DNA of 9,507 bases from Kiloniellales bacterium (GCA_022360075.1 JAKSDN010000726.1:1-9507), one strand, 5' to 3'. Shown: positions 1 through 7,084, numbered from the stretch's first letter. A program made the numbers and translations. Notes: generated by a model from the letters alone, not told the origin.

Positions 1-396
1 CACGCCGGTCCGGCGCCGGTCCGCTCGACCGAGATCTCGCGGCGCCAGGGGATTCCGCGGCGCTATCTCGAGCAGGTCCTCCAGCAGCTCGTGCACGAGG
101 GTATCCTTACCGGGCAGCGCGGGCCGCGCGGCGGCTATCGCCTGGCGCGGGAGCGGCGCCGAGTCTCGGTGGGCGAGATCATCCGCATCGTGCGCCGGCT
201 CGAGGGCACCATCGATCCGGCCAACGAGCCGGACGGCTCGGAGATCGGGGTCAAGGTGGTGCGTCCGATCTGGATCGACATGCAGCGCGAGATGATGGCG
301 CGCTTCGATCGGCTTACGGTCGAAGAGCTCTGCGAAATGGCGCGTCGGCAGGACATTGAATGCGAGGCGGTTCAGACGCCTGATTTTTCGATCTGA
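1..396 (+). CDS. Rrf2-family transcriptional regulator (5' truncated by window edge)
   Basis: The reading frame is open from the first base and ends at the TGA at 394-396, giving 131 visible residues; roughly 20-25 N-terminal residues lie outside the window. Visible residues 10-50 carry the second half of the Rrf2 winged helix: the recognition-helix segment ([13 protein letters not shown], about 18-30) followed by the wing with the typical [13 protein letters not shown] run (38-50). A dimerisation helix follows. The loop that holds three Fe-S cysteines in IscR has none here (about residues 70-98); the only cysteines are residues 111 and 121. It is therefore unlikely to be a cluster-sensing IscR/RirA type and is closer in style to CymR-like regulators of cysteine metabolism. 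It lies 43 bases upstream of cysK on the same strand, so control of the sulfur operon is a reasonable inference. Internal GTG and ATG codons are not the real start, because the family domain begins before them. Confidence 0.9.
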   Translation, partial: HAGPAPVRSTEISRRQGIPRRYLEQVLQQLVHEGILTGQRGPRGGYRLARERRRVSVGEIIRIVRRLEGTIDPANEPDGSEIGVKVVRPIWIDMQREMMARFDRLTVEELCEMARRQDIECEAVQTPDFSI

Positions 397-439
397 ACCG
401 GCGGGCCGCGTGCCCTTCGGTCCCGATAAGGAGCCTACC

Positions 440-1438
440 ATGTCAGTTGCGAAGATCGATATCAGCGGTCTGGCATCGAAGATCTCGGCCAAGGAGCCGC
501 CGCGCGGCCGGATTTATGATTCGATCCTGGAGACCATCGGCGCCACGCCGCTGCTGCGCCTGCCGAAGCTCGCCGAGAAGTACGGCGCCGTGGCCGACGT
601 CACCGTCAAGTGCGAATTCTTCAACCCGCTGGGGTCGGTGAAGGACCGCATCGGCCTGGCGATGATCGAAGCCCTGGAGGCCGAAGGACGGATCGGCCCG
701 AACACGACGATCGTCGAGCCGACCAGCGGCAACACCGGCATCGCCCTGGCCTTCGTCTGCGCCGCCAAGGGCTATCGCCTGATCCTGACCATGCCCGACA
801 CCATGTCCGTGGAGCGCCGCAAGATGCTGCGTCTGCTGGGCGCCGAGCTGGTGCTGACCGAAGGCAGCCAGGGCATGCGCGGCGCCGTCACGCGGGCGGA
901 GGATCTGGTCGAGGAGCTGATCGATGCCGTCATGCCGCAGCAATTCGTCAACCCGGCCAACCCGGAGGTGCATCGCCTCACCACCGCCGAAGAGATCTGG
1001 ACCGACACGGACGGCCAGGTCGATGCGGTGATCTCGGGCGTCGGCACCGGCGGAACCCTGACCGGCGTCGGCAGGGTGTTGAAGGAACGCAAGCCGGGCG
1101 TCCAGATGATCGCGGTCGAGCCCGAGGACAGCCCGGTCCTGTCCGGCGGGGCGCCCGGCCCGCACAAGATTCAAGGCATCGGCGCCGGCTTCGTCCCCGA
1201 TATCCTGGATCAAAGCCTGATCGACGAGGTGCTGCGCATCGCCAACGACACAGCGCTGCGCACGGCCCGCGAGGCGGCGCAGCTCGAAGGCCTGCCGGTC
1301 GGAATCTCATCGGGTGCGGCGCTTGCCGCCGGCGTGGAGTACGGTGCGCGCCCGGAGATGGCGGGCAAGCTGGTCGTGATCATCCTGCCCTCCTTCGCCG
1401 AGCGCTATCTCTCCACGGATCTCTTCGAAGGCTTCTGA
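440..1438 (+). CDS. cysK: Cysteine synthase A (O-acetylserine sulfhydrylase)
   Basis: A 332-residue PLP enzyme that makes L-cysteine from O-acetylserine and sulfide in the cytoplasm. Visible hallmarks are [11 protein letters not shown] with the PLP-binding lysine at K68, the substrate loop TSGNTG at 95-100, the glycine-rich phosphate-binding loop GVGTGGT in the middle of the chain, GIGAGF, a late SSGAA segment, and the C-terminal [10 protein letters not shown]. The frame is open upstream to an ATG at 356, but that start overlaps the Rrf2 gene. The ATG at 440 has an AAGGAG ribosome-binding site at 428-433 with a six-base spacer, so 440 is chosen. The N-terminus is about 20 residues longer than in enteric CysK. 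It sits between an Rrf2 regulator and moeB, 13 bases before the latter. A related OAS-utilising enzyme using a protein thiocarboxylate (CysM-like) cannot be excluded, but the motifs favour CysK. Confidence 0.95.
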   Translation: MSVAKIDISGLASKISAKEPPRGRIYDSILETIGATPLLRLPKLAEKYGAVADVTVKCEFFNPLGSVKDRIGLAMIEALEAEGRIGPNTTIVEPTSGNTGIALAFVCAAKGYRLILTMPDTMSVERRKMLRLLGAELVLTEGSQGMRGAVTRAEDLVEELIDAVMPQQFVNPANPEVHRLTTAEEIWTDTDGQVDAVISGVGTGGTLTGVGRVLKERKPGVQMIAVEPEDSPVLSGGAPGPHKIQGIGAGFVPDILDQSLIDEVLRIANDTALRTAREAAQLEGLPVGISSGAALAAGVEYGARPEMAGKLVVIILPSFAERYLSTDLFEGF

Positions 1439-1451
1439 GGCATCTGGCACC

Positions 1452-2291
1452 ATGGACATCGACTTCACCGACGCCCAGATCGACCGCTACGCCCGGCACC
1501 TCGTCCTGCCGGAGATCGGCGAAGCCGGCCAGGCCAAGCTCCTGGGCTCGCGGGTTCTGGTGGTCGGCGCGGGCGGCCTCGGCTCGCCGCTGCTGCTCTA
1601 TCTGGCCGCCGCCGGGGTCGGCACGCTGGGCGTCGTGGACGACGACGTGGTCGATCTCTCGAACCTGCAGCGCCAGGTCCTGCACGACAGCGCCAAGATC
1701 GGCGTCGACAAGGTCGAGAGCGCCAAGGCCCGGCTGGCCGAGATCAACCCCGAGGTCCGGGTCGTGCCGCATCGCCTGCGGGTCACGCGGGCCACGGTCG
1801 AGGACCTGATCGCCGACTACGATCTGGTCGCCGACGGCTCCGACAACTTCTCGACCCGCTATCTGATCAACGACGCCTGCTACCTCGCCGGCAAGACCCT
1901 GGTCTCCGCCGCGATCATGCGCTTCGACGGCCAGCTCTCGACCTACAAGGCTCATTTGCGCCGCGCCGGCGACGGCGAGGCCCATCCCTGCTATCGCTGC
2001 ATCTTCGGCTCGCAGCCGCCCGAGATGAAGGAGAGCTGCGCCGACGTCGGGGTCCTGGGCGCGCTGGCCGGCACGCTCGGCAGCCTGCAAGCCAACGAGG
2101 TGATCAAGGAGCTGCTCGGCATCGGCGAGAGTATGTCTGGTCGCCTGCTGCTCTACGACGCGCTGGCGACGGCCTTTCACAACGTCACGGTCAAGGCCGA
2201 TCCGGCCTGCGCGCTCTGCGGCCCACAGGCCACGATCCGCGACCTCGACAGCGTCGACTACGATGAAAACGGCGCGGTTTGCGCCGCCTGA
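1452..2291 (+). CDS. moeB: MoeB/ThiF/HesA-family sulfur-carrier adenylyltransferase
   Basis: A 279-residue E1-like enzyme. The family adenylates the C-terminal Gly-Gly of a ubiquitin-like sulfur carrier (MoaD, ThiS or CysO) so that it can receive sulfur. The nucleotide-binding loop GAGGLG is at 39-44, followed by the acidic strand end DDD at 63-65. Residues matching the E. coli MoeB active site are present: R15, R74 (in NLQRQ), K87 and D131 (in DGSDNF). Two zinc-binding pairs are clear, CYRC at 180-183 and CALC at 253-256, and C196 lies where a MoeB/ThiF cysteine is found. There is no C-terminal rhodanese domain, so it is not a MoeZ-type fusion. It starts 13 bases after cysK and ends 2 bases before the VOC gene, so it is surely in that operon. 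The pairing with cysK raises the question whether its carrier serves molybdopterin, thiamine or cysteine synthesis; no carrier gene is visible. Confidence 0.92.
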   Translation: MDIDFTDAQIDRYARHLVLPEIGEAGQAKLLGSRVLVVGAGGLGSPLLLYLAAAGVGTLGVVDDDVVDLSNLQRQVLHDSAKIGVDKVESAKARLAEINPEVRVVPHRLRVTRATVEDLIADYDLVADGSDNFSTRYLINDACYLAGKTLVSAAIMRFDGQLSTYKAHLRRAGDGEAHPCYRCIFGSQPPEMKESCADVGVLGALAGTLGSLQANEVIKELLGIGESMSGRLLLYDALATAFHNVTVKADPACALCGPQATIRDLDSVDYDENGAVCAA

Positions 2292-2293
2292 CC

Positions 2294-2701
2294 ATGGCAG
2301 ATCCTGAATCGATGTCCGGCCGTCCCACGCTGCAGCGCTCGACGCCGGTGCTGAAGGCGGCCAACTATCCGCGCGCCCAGGCGTTCTACGTCGAGCAACT
2401 CGGCTACAGAGTCGTCGAAGAGGGCGGCGATCCGCCGCGTTTCGGCATCTTCGAGCGGGACAAGAGCGCGCTCTTCGTCGATGCCTGGAACGGGCCGCCC
2501 CAGCCGGTTGCCGGCGCCTGGGACGCCTACATCCACGTCGCCGACGTCGATGCGCTCTACGCGGAGCTAAGGGAAGCGGGCGCCCCGATCACGCGCACGA
2601 TCGAGAACACCGTCTACGGCATGCGCGAGTTCGAGGTCACGGACCCGGACGGCAACGTGATCTGTTTCGGCGAGGACAGTAAGGCCGCGGCGGCGCGTTG
2701 A
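2294..2701 (+). CDS. VOC (glyoxalase/bleomycin-resistance fold) family protein
   Basis: A 135-residue protein of the vicinal-oxygen-chelate fold. It opens with the usual first-module pattern (TPVLKAANYPRAQAFYVEQLGY, 17-38) and closes with the second module ending REFEVTDPDGNVICFGE (111-127), where the glutamate-strand and DPDGN turn are diagnostic of the family. The length suits a single chain with two beta-alpha-beta-beta-beta modules. An in-frame TTG lies upstream at 2279 inside moeB, but the ATG at 2294, two bases after the moeB stop, is the natural start and implies translational coupling; there is no strong ribosome-binding site of its own. The substrate cannot be told from sequence: VOC members include lyases, dioxygenases, isomerases and simple drug-binding proteins. 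Its place as the last gene of the cysK operon suggests a link to sulfur or electrophile metabolism, but that is only inference. Confidence 0.85.
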   Translation: MADPESMSGRPTLQRSTPVLKAANYPRAQAFYVEQLGYRVVEEGGDPPRFGIFERDKSALFVDAWNGPPQPVAGAWDAYIHVADVDALYAELREAGAPITRTIENTVYGMREFEVTDPDGNVICFGEDSKAAAAR

Positions 2702-2738
2702 GGCAGCTCTTCCCGCATGCAATAGCAATCCACCTATT

Positions 2739-2829
2739 GTCATTGCGAGCCGGCGTCGGCCGGCGCGGCAATCCAGGGCGGACTCTCAGGCGACGGCGGA
2801 CTGGATTGCTTCGCTCCGCTCGCAATGAC
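2739..2829. repeat. Nested palindromic intergenic repeat (REP-like)
   Basis: GTCATTGCGAGC at 2739-2750 is matched by its exact reverse complement at 2818-2829. Nested inside, GCAATCCAG at 2768-2776 is matched exactly by CTGGATTGC at 2801-2809. The core between them holds two GGCGGACT copies. The arms belong to the GTCATTGCGAG/GCAATCC type of dispersed repeat seen in many alphaproteobacterial genomes. It lies between the convergent ends of the VOC and dehydrogenase genes, where it could form a long imperfect hairpin in RNA from either side and act as a bidirectional terminator or mRNA 3' stabiliser; there is no clear U-tract. Confidence 0.85.
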
Positions 2830-2881
2830 GGACCCGGATGCTGTGAAGCTGACTCGACGCGGCAAAGCCCAACGCCAGGCC

Positions 2882-3868
2882 TCAGAACATCGTCTCCAGC
2901 ACCCGGTCGGGCGGCGTGTGGCCGTCGACGAAGGTCTTGATATTGATGATGACCTTCTCGCCCATGGCGATGCGGCCCTCGATCGTCGCCGAGCCCATGT
3001 GCGGCAGCAGCACCACGTTGTCGAGCTGCAGCAGCTTGGGATTGACCGCCGGCTCGTGCTCGAAGACGTCGAGCGCGGCACCGGCCAAGTCGCCGGCCTC
3101 CAGCATCCGGGTGAGCGCGTTCTCGTCGATCACCTCGCCGCGGCTGGTATTGACGATGTAGGCATGGGGCTGCATCAGCTTGAGCCGGCGCGCCGAGAGC
3201 AGATGGTAGGTCGCCGGCGTGTGCGGGCAGTTGACCGAGATGATGTCCATGCGCGAGACCATCTGGTCGAGGCTCTCCCAATAGGTCGCCTCGAGCTCGG
3301 CCTCGATGTCGGGATGCACCCGGCGCCGGTTGTGGTAGTGGATCGACAGGCCGAATCCGCGCGCGCGCCGCGCCACCGCCTGGCCGATCCGGCCCATGCC
3401 GATGATGCCGAGGCGCTTGCCCGAGATGCGGTGGCCGAGCATAGAGGTCGGGCTCCAGCCGTTCCACTCGCCCGAGCGCACCAGGCGCTCGCCCTCGGTG
3501 AGGCGGCGCGGTGTCGCCAGGATCAGCGCCATGGTCATGTCGGCCGTGTCCTCGGTGAGGACGCCCGGCGTGTTGGTGACGGTGATGCCGCGCTGGCGCG
3601 CCGTCTTGAGGTCGATGTGGTCGACCCCGGTGCCGAAGGAGGCGATCAGCTTCAGCCGTGGGCCGGCTTGCGACAGCACGCCGACATCGATCCGGTCGGT
3701 GACCGACGGCACGAGCACGTCGGCCTGCTTGACCGCGTCGACCATCTGGGCCTGGCTCTGGGCCTCGTCCGCATCGTTCAGACGCGTATCGAAGAGCTCC
3801 ATCATCCGGGTCTCGATGACGTCGGGAAGCCTGCGCGTGACGATGACCAGCGGTTTTTGCTGCGGCAT
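2882..3868 (-). CDS. D-2-hydroxyacid dehydrogenase (glyoxylate/hydroxypyruvate reductase type)
   Basis: A 328-residue cytoplasmic NAD(P)-dependent dehydrogenase of the D-isomer 2-hydroxyacid family. The N-terminal substrate domain includes SFGTGVDHID (77-86) and NTPGVLTEDTADM (99-111). The Rossmann dinucleotide loop is GMGRIG at 157-162, and the catalytic residues of the family are R243 (in NTSRGEVID), E272 and H290 (in LLPHMGSAT). After the second Rossmann strand comes HNRRR (179-183) instead of an acidic residue, which suggests NADP(H) rather than NAD(H). The start is well supported: on the minus strand AAAGGA (complement of 3874-3879) sits five bases before the ATG. A glyoxylate or hydroxypyruvate reductase role is the best family guess; the exact 2-keto acid is not readable. 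It is divergent from the SH3 gene and is followed by the palindromic repeat. Confidence 0.92.
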   Translation of the reverse strand: MPQQKPLVIVTRRLPDVIETRMMELFDTRLNDADEAQSQAQMVDAVKQADVLVPSVTDRIDVGVLSQAGPRLKLIASFGTGVDHIDLKTARQRGITVTNTPGVLTEDTADMTMALILATPRRLTEGERLVRSGEWNGWSPTSMLGHRISGKRLGIIGMGRIGQAVARRARGFGLSIHYHNRRRVHPDIEAELEATYWESLDQMVSRMDIISVNCPHTPATYHLLSARRLKLMQPHAYIVNTSRGEVIDENALTRMLEAGDLAGAALDVFEHEPAVNPKLLQLDNVVLLPHMGSATIEGRIAMGEKVIINIKTFVDGHTPPDRVLETMF

Positions 3869-4019
3869 GACGGTCCTTTATCCAGGCTGGCGTTCGATCT
3901 GCCGTTTCGCCTGCCATAGCAGCGCGTCCGGGCCTTGTCCAGCATGCCACCGGCGTCCCGAGCGGCAAAATCGGCATGCGGAGACCGGCCCGCGTTCGGC
4001 GGGGCCGCGACGACGAACC

Positions 4020-4049
4020 TTGACCGGAATGCCGCCGCAAAGGTACCAG
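4020..4049 (+). promoter_or_regulatory. Weak candidate promoter for the SH3 protein gene
   Basis: In the 240-base gap between the divergent dehydrogenase and SH3 genes, TTGACC at 4020-4025 is the best -35-like hexamer, followed after 18 bases by TACCAG at 4044-4049. The -10 match is poor, so this is tentative. The rest of the gap shows no operator or riboswitch that could be recognised. Confidence 0.25.
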
Positions 4050-4108
4050 ATCGGCTACATTCGGGTCGTGGCAGCACGCCCGACACAGAGATCGAGCATG
4101 GGGAGCTC

Positions 4109-4687
4109 ATGGGTCGAAGACCTGCCGCACTCTTGCGGTTGTCGCTCATCGTCGTCTGTTGCCTGATCACCGGCGCGCCGGCCGCGGTCTTGTGGGCGCA
4201 GAACGCTGACGGCGAGACCGCGGCCGAAGACGGCGGCGAGACGGCGACGTCGCCACAGATCGGACGGCGCAGCGGCGCCAAGCTGCCCCGCTTCGTTGCG
4301 CTGCGCGCGCCCGAGGTCAACATGCGCACGGGCCCCGGGACCCGCTATCCGATCGACTGGGTCTATCAGCGGCGCAACCTGCCGGTCGAGATCATCGACG
4401 AGTACGACACCTGGCGCCGGGTCCGCGACCACGAGGGTACCTCCGGCTGGATCCACCAGAGCATGCTGCACGCGCGGCGCTTCGTGCTGATCACCAGCGA
4501 CGAGGGCGCGGTGCTCCGCCGCGACCCGCAGGACGACGCGCGCCCCGTGGCCTTGCTTGAGACCGGAGTCATCGGCCATGTCGAGAGCTGCGGCGAGATC
4601 TGGTGCGTGGTCGAGGTGCAGGCCCTGAAGGGCTGGCTACGCCGCGATCAGATCTTCGGGGTCTATCCCGACGAGGAAGTGCGTTAG
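4109..4687 (+). CDS. Secreted SH3-like (SH3_4 type) domain protein
   Basis: A 192-residue exported protein of the bacterial SH3-like type common in alphaproteobacteria. Residues 1-30 form a signal peptide (two arginines, a hydrophobic run LSLIVVCCLITGAPAAVL, likely cleavage near WA-QN at 30/31). After a charged linker (32-58), the first SH3-like module runs from about 61 to 128 with the signature NMRTGPGTRYPIDWVY (71-86) and GWIHQSML (113-120). A second, more diverged module runs from about 129 to 184 (EGAVLRRDP, then WCVVEVQALKGWLRRDQIFG). Such domains are usually assigned to envelope or peptidoglycan binding; the ligand here is unknown. The frame is open upstream to 3935, but only the ATG at 4109 gives a proper signal peptide; it has GGGGAG just ahead at 4100-4105, with a short spacer. 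C161 and C166 could form a disulfide in the periplasm. Confidence 0.85.
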   Translation: MGRRPAALLRLSLIVVCCLITGAPAAVLWAQNADGETAAEDGGETATSPQIGRRSGAKLPRFVALRAPEVNMRTGPGTRYPIDWVYQRRNLPVEIIDEYDTWRRVRDHEGTSGWIHQSMLHARRFVLITSDEGAVLRRDPQDDARPVALLETGVIGHVESCGEIWCVVEVQALKGWLRRDQIFGVYPDEEVR

Positions 4688-4716
4688 CGTCGAAAGGTCC
4701 CGACAGCGCGCCTCTG

Positions 4717-6093
4717 CTAGCGGTATCGGAGCGTGAGGGCGGCCGCGGCCTCGGCTTGATCCTCGCCGTCCCGCAGATCGCCGATCTCTTCGAGGGCTTT
4801 GTCCAGGAGCCTGGCCATCTCCTCGGGCTCGTCATAGCGGATGTGCTCGCCCTGCAGCAGCGTTGCGTTCATCAGCGCGCGCATCTTCACGAGCAGGGCC
4901 TGATTGGTGCAGAGCTTGGTGTCATAACCCAGTTCCTCCAGGCGCTTGCCGATGACATAGGTCGGTGCCCAGCCGGGCATGACCTGGTAGCCCGGCTCGC
5001 GTCCGATCAGCGCCGGGTCCAGATCGCGCGGCTCGTCGGTCTGCTCGAAATAGCTGTCGACATAGCGGTAGGCGCGCTCCCCGACCACGGGGGTGTTGGG
5101 CGGGATGCCGGCACGGTCGTGAATCCGCCACATGCGCTCGGCGACTTCCTGGAACTTCCGCGTGTTGAAAAGCCGCTGCACATGGGGATTGCGCGCCCGC
5201 ATCAGGTTGGTCAGGAACATCAGCGCCGACCCGTGGCCACCCTGTGCGGCCTGCGGCGTGAAGCCGGACCAGACGCCGTCTCCACCGGCCAGGATCGCCT
5301 CGAGCACGGCCGCATCTTCCGTCCCGTTGGCCCTGTGCGGGTGCGCGAGCAGCTTGCGCGGCCGGGGATGGTAGTGCCGCATCGTCTTGACCAGCGCATA
5401 GGTCTCGAAGGGAAAGCGCGTGCCCTTCACGTCCTCGAAGAGGATGCCGGTGATGGCTTCGCCGCCCAGCATCTTGATCACTTGGACCAAGAACGCCGGG
5501 TCATCGTCGTAGGTGTCGAAGGGATCGCCGATGCGAATGTAGATCCGTCCCACCCGCTCGGTCTCCGGCGGCAGCATTTCCCGATAGTGCCGAACATGCG
5601 CGCGCAGACCGACGAGCGCCTGCTCCTTGGTCTGACCCGATATCTCGATGGTCTTGGGCCTGATCTCGCAGAGCAGGATCACGTTGGGAATCTTGTAGTT
5701 CAGGGTCTGCCGCGCGGCGGGGCCCATCGGAAAGGGCGCGCCTTCGACGAGAGGCTCGACCGCGATGGTCGAGAAGAACGGATCCAGCGATTCCCCCTTC
5801 TCGACCAGGTAATCCATGAACTTGTCGGCGACGGACGGAAAGGCGAAGAAGTTGGCCAGGCCGAACTCGTTGAGACCGAGACCGCGCGCCAGCTCGTAGA
5901 GCTCGATCTTGTCGTCGAGCGTGTGGCCGAAGTAGGAGGAGAGCGTGGCCTCGCGGGCCGACATGTCGAAGACCGTCGGCACGGCGTCGCGCAGGATCGC
6001 CACGCGTTCCTCGATGTGATCCCGCGCCGCTTTCAGAACGGCCTCGTCCTCTTCGTTCAGCCGGAAGTCTTGCATTTGCGCTGCCGGAGTCAT
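4717..6093 (-). CDS. DRE-TIM metallolyase superfamily (HMGL-like) protein of unknown reaction
   Basis: A 458-residue protein with no obvious signal peptide. Residues 40-300 fit the HMG-CoA lyase/homocitrate synthase TIM barrel. FDMSARE (42-48) matches the family's D-x-x-x-R-E motif, with D43, catalytic R47 and metal ligand E48. LFEDVKGT (218-225) matches the LxDTxG strand, and HPHRANG (251-257) gives the metal-binding H-x-H at 251 and 253. Where relatives have a GN pair with a fourth ligand, this has GGHG (285-288), so H287 may substitute. About 150 further residues (305-458) resemble no domain I recognise. Family members join or cleave C-C bonds of acyl-CoA or keto acids; the exact reaction is not readable. 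The ATG at 6093 has GGAGGA rather far upstream (10 bases); the ATG for residue 7 is an alternative start. The gene follows gntR on the same strand with its own putative promoter and operator between them. Confidence 0.65.
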   Translation of the reverse strand: MTPAAQMQDFRLNEEDEAVLKAARDHIEERVAILRDAVPTVFDMSAREATLSSYFGHTLDDKIELYELARGLGLNEFGLANFFAFPSVADKFMDYLVEKGESLDPFFSTIAVEPLVEGAPFPMGPAARQTLNYKIPNVILLCEIRPKTIEISGQTKEQALVGLRAHVRHYREMLPPETERVGRIYIRIGDPFDTYDDDPAFLVQVIKMLGGEAITGILFEDVKGTRFPFETYALVKTMRHYHPRPRKLLAHPHRANGTEDAAVLEAILAGGDGVWSGFTPQAAQGGHGSALMFLTNLMRARNPHVQRLFNTRKFQEVAERMWRIHDRAGIPPNTPVVGERAYRYVDSYFEQTDEPRDLDPALIGREPGYQVMPGWAPTYVIGKRLEELGYDTKLCTNQALLVKMRALMNATLLQGEHIRYDEPEEMARLLDKALEEIGDLRDGEDQAEAAAALTLRYR

Positions 6094-6149
6094 GGCGTCT
6101 GCATCCTCCGCCGCCCTGTCACCGCCGTTCGATGATGCGGCTGTATTTT

Positions 6150-6177
6150 TGTATGCAAGTTAAATGCAAAAAGTCAA
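6150..6177 (-). promoter_or_regulatory. Candidate promoter of the DRE-TIM gene, spacer filled by operator
   Basis: Read on the minus strand, TTGACT (complement of 6172-6177) is followed after 16 bases by CATACA (complement of 6150-6155), preceded by TG as in an extended -10. It starts just after the gntR stop codon (6179-6181) and precedes the DRE-TIM start at 6093. The 16-base spacer is occupied by the operator-like repeat, an arrangement expected for repression by blocking polymerase. Confidence 0.45.
6153..6170 (+). promoter_or_regulatory. Operator-like site 1, probable GntR binding site
   Basis: The site reads ATGCAAGTTAAATGCAAA: two ATGCAA half sites whose starts are 11 bases apart, one helical turn. 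It matches site 2 (7083-7100) at 16 of 18 positions in otherwise GC-rich DNA. The left part also forms a near-palindrome, TTGTATGCAA (6149-6158), resembling operators of GntR/FCD regulators. Assignment to the adjacent gntR product is inference from position. Confidence 0.6.
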
Positions 6178-6178
6178 G

Positions 6179-6958
6179 TCAGGGTCCCGCTTCACGGTCT
6201 CGTCGAGCGTCTCGAATGGCGACCGCGCCGCCGAGCGAGCGGCTCAGGTTGGCGAAGACGCGATCGCGGAAGGCCACGATGTGCTGCTGCGCCAGCGCTT
6301 CGGCGCGCTCGGCCTCGCGCTGCTCGATGGCCCGCAGGATCATCTTGTGCTCGGCAACCGTTCTGGCGACATCGCCTTCCAAGTCCTCTCTCGCCACGTC
6401 CCGATACCAGAGCCAGCCGATCCGCATGCCCAGGATCGACAGCTTCATCTCGTACTCGGCGAAGAACTCGTTCTTGGCGGCCGCGGCGATGGCATGGTGG
6501 AAAGCCTGGTTGCTCTCGCTCAGCTCCGCGGGATCGAGCGTCTCGGCCGCCCTCTCGTAGCGTTCGCCGGCGCGGGAGATGGCCTCGATGTCTTGCGGCG
6601 TGCGCCGCAGGCAGGCCCAATGCTGCAAGGCCCGATGGGTCAGCTCGAGCGATTCGAAATACTGCGTCAGTCCGAGCGCGTCGAGCGGCGCGACAGAGGC
6701 ACCGTGGTTGGGCGAGATGGTCGCCAGGCGATCGGCGGAGAGCCGCACGACCGCTTCGCGCAATGGCGTGCGCGAGACGCCGAGCTTCTTGGCGAGAGCC
6801 CCTTCGTCGATCTTGTCTCCGGGGGCCAACTCCATCCGCACGATGAGATCGCGCAACGTCAAGTAGGCGTGGTCAGTCCCCTTGCCCCGCGGCAGCCTTC
6901 CGGGCGTTGCCGCTTTCCGCCCTGCCGAGACGGCTTGCCTCGAAGATTCACTGCTCAT
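6179..6958 (-). CDS. GntR-family transcriptional regulator, FCD (FadR) subfamily
   Basis: A 259-residue DNA-binding regulator. The N-terminal winged helix spans about 30-92, with the GntR signature LAPGDKIDEGALAKKLGVSR (44-63) then TPLREAVVRL (64-73). The all-helical FCD effector domain follows (about 100-240). Its usual metal-site residues are recognisable as N150 (in place of the more common Asp), H154, H204 and H226. FCD regulators typically bind a small organic acid or CoA-linked effector, which then releases DNA. It lies head-to-head with the desaturase gene (184-base gap) and upstream of the DRE-TIM gene on the same strand, between two near-identical operator-like sites, so it most likely controls both arms and may repress itself. 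A basic, low-complexity leader of about 28 residues precedes the winged helix. The ATG at 6958 has only a weak GAGA-type ribosome-binding site. Confidence 0.93.
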   Translation of the reverse strand: MSSESSRQAVSAGRKAATPGRLPRGKGTDHAYLTLRDLIVRMELAPGDKIDEGALAKKLGVSRTPLREAVVRLSADRLATISPNHGASVAPLDALGLTQYFESLELTHRALQHWACLRRTPQDIEAISRAGERYERAAETLDPAELSESNQAFHHAIAAAAKNEFFAEYEMKLSILGMRIGWLWYRDVAREDLEGDVARTVAEHKMILRAIEQREAERAEALAQQHIVAFRDRVFANLSRSLGGAVAIRDARRDREAGP

Positions 6959-7052
6959 GGGAACTTGCTCTCAATCTCCGCTTCTCCGGAAATCGCTTCT
7001 CATGGCCCCAGGGCCGTGCTGCCGTACCGCGCCGATGCGCTCCATAGCATGC

Positions 7053-7084
7053 TTGACGTTGGGCGATGGCGGGGCTAGTAAAAT
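7053..7084 (+). promoter_or_regulatory. Candidate promoter of the desaturase-ferredoxin-TRAP operon
   Basis: TTGACG at 7053-7058 is a good -35 match. At 17 bases spacing comes TAGTAA (7076-7081), and at 20 bases comes the better -10 hexamer TAAAAT (7079-7084). Whichever is used, operator-like site 2 overlaps or directly follows the -10, as for a repressor. The desaturase start is about 60 bases downstream. Confidence 0.45.

Noticed and set aside
356..439. A longer N-terminus for cysK from the ATG at 356
   Set aside because: It overlaps the Rrf2 gene and lacks a ribosome-binding site, whereas the ATG at 440 has AAGGAG at the right distance.
2637..4040. A 467-codon minus-strand frame running through the palindromic repeat and the dehydrogenase
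   Set aside because: It is out of frame with the dehydrogenase; the SNPVRRRL-like and ARNDN-like stretch is simply the translated dispersed repeat.
4688..4716. A terminator between the convergent SH3 and DRE-TIM genes
   Set aside because: The 29-base gap holds no convincing stem-loop or T-run.
4603..6135. A long open frame on the + strand (about 510 codons) antisense to the DRE-TIM gene, the longest open frame in the window
   Set aside because: Its translation shows no recognisable domain and is rich in Arg, His, Leu and Gly as expected for a shadow frame in GC-rich DNA; the minus-strand product has conserved family motifs.
7001..7018. A short GGCCC/GGGCC inverted repeat in the gntR 5' region, considered as a riboswitch or attenuator
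   Set aside because: It has a two-base loop and no alternative pairing partner or T-run; chance occurrence in GC-rich DNA is likely.
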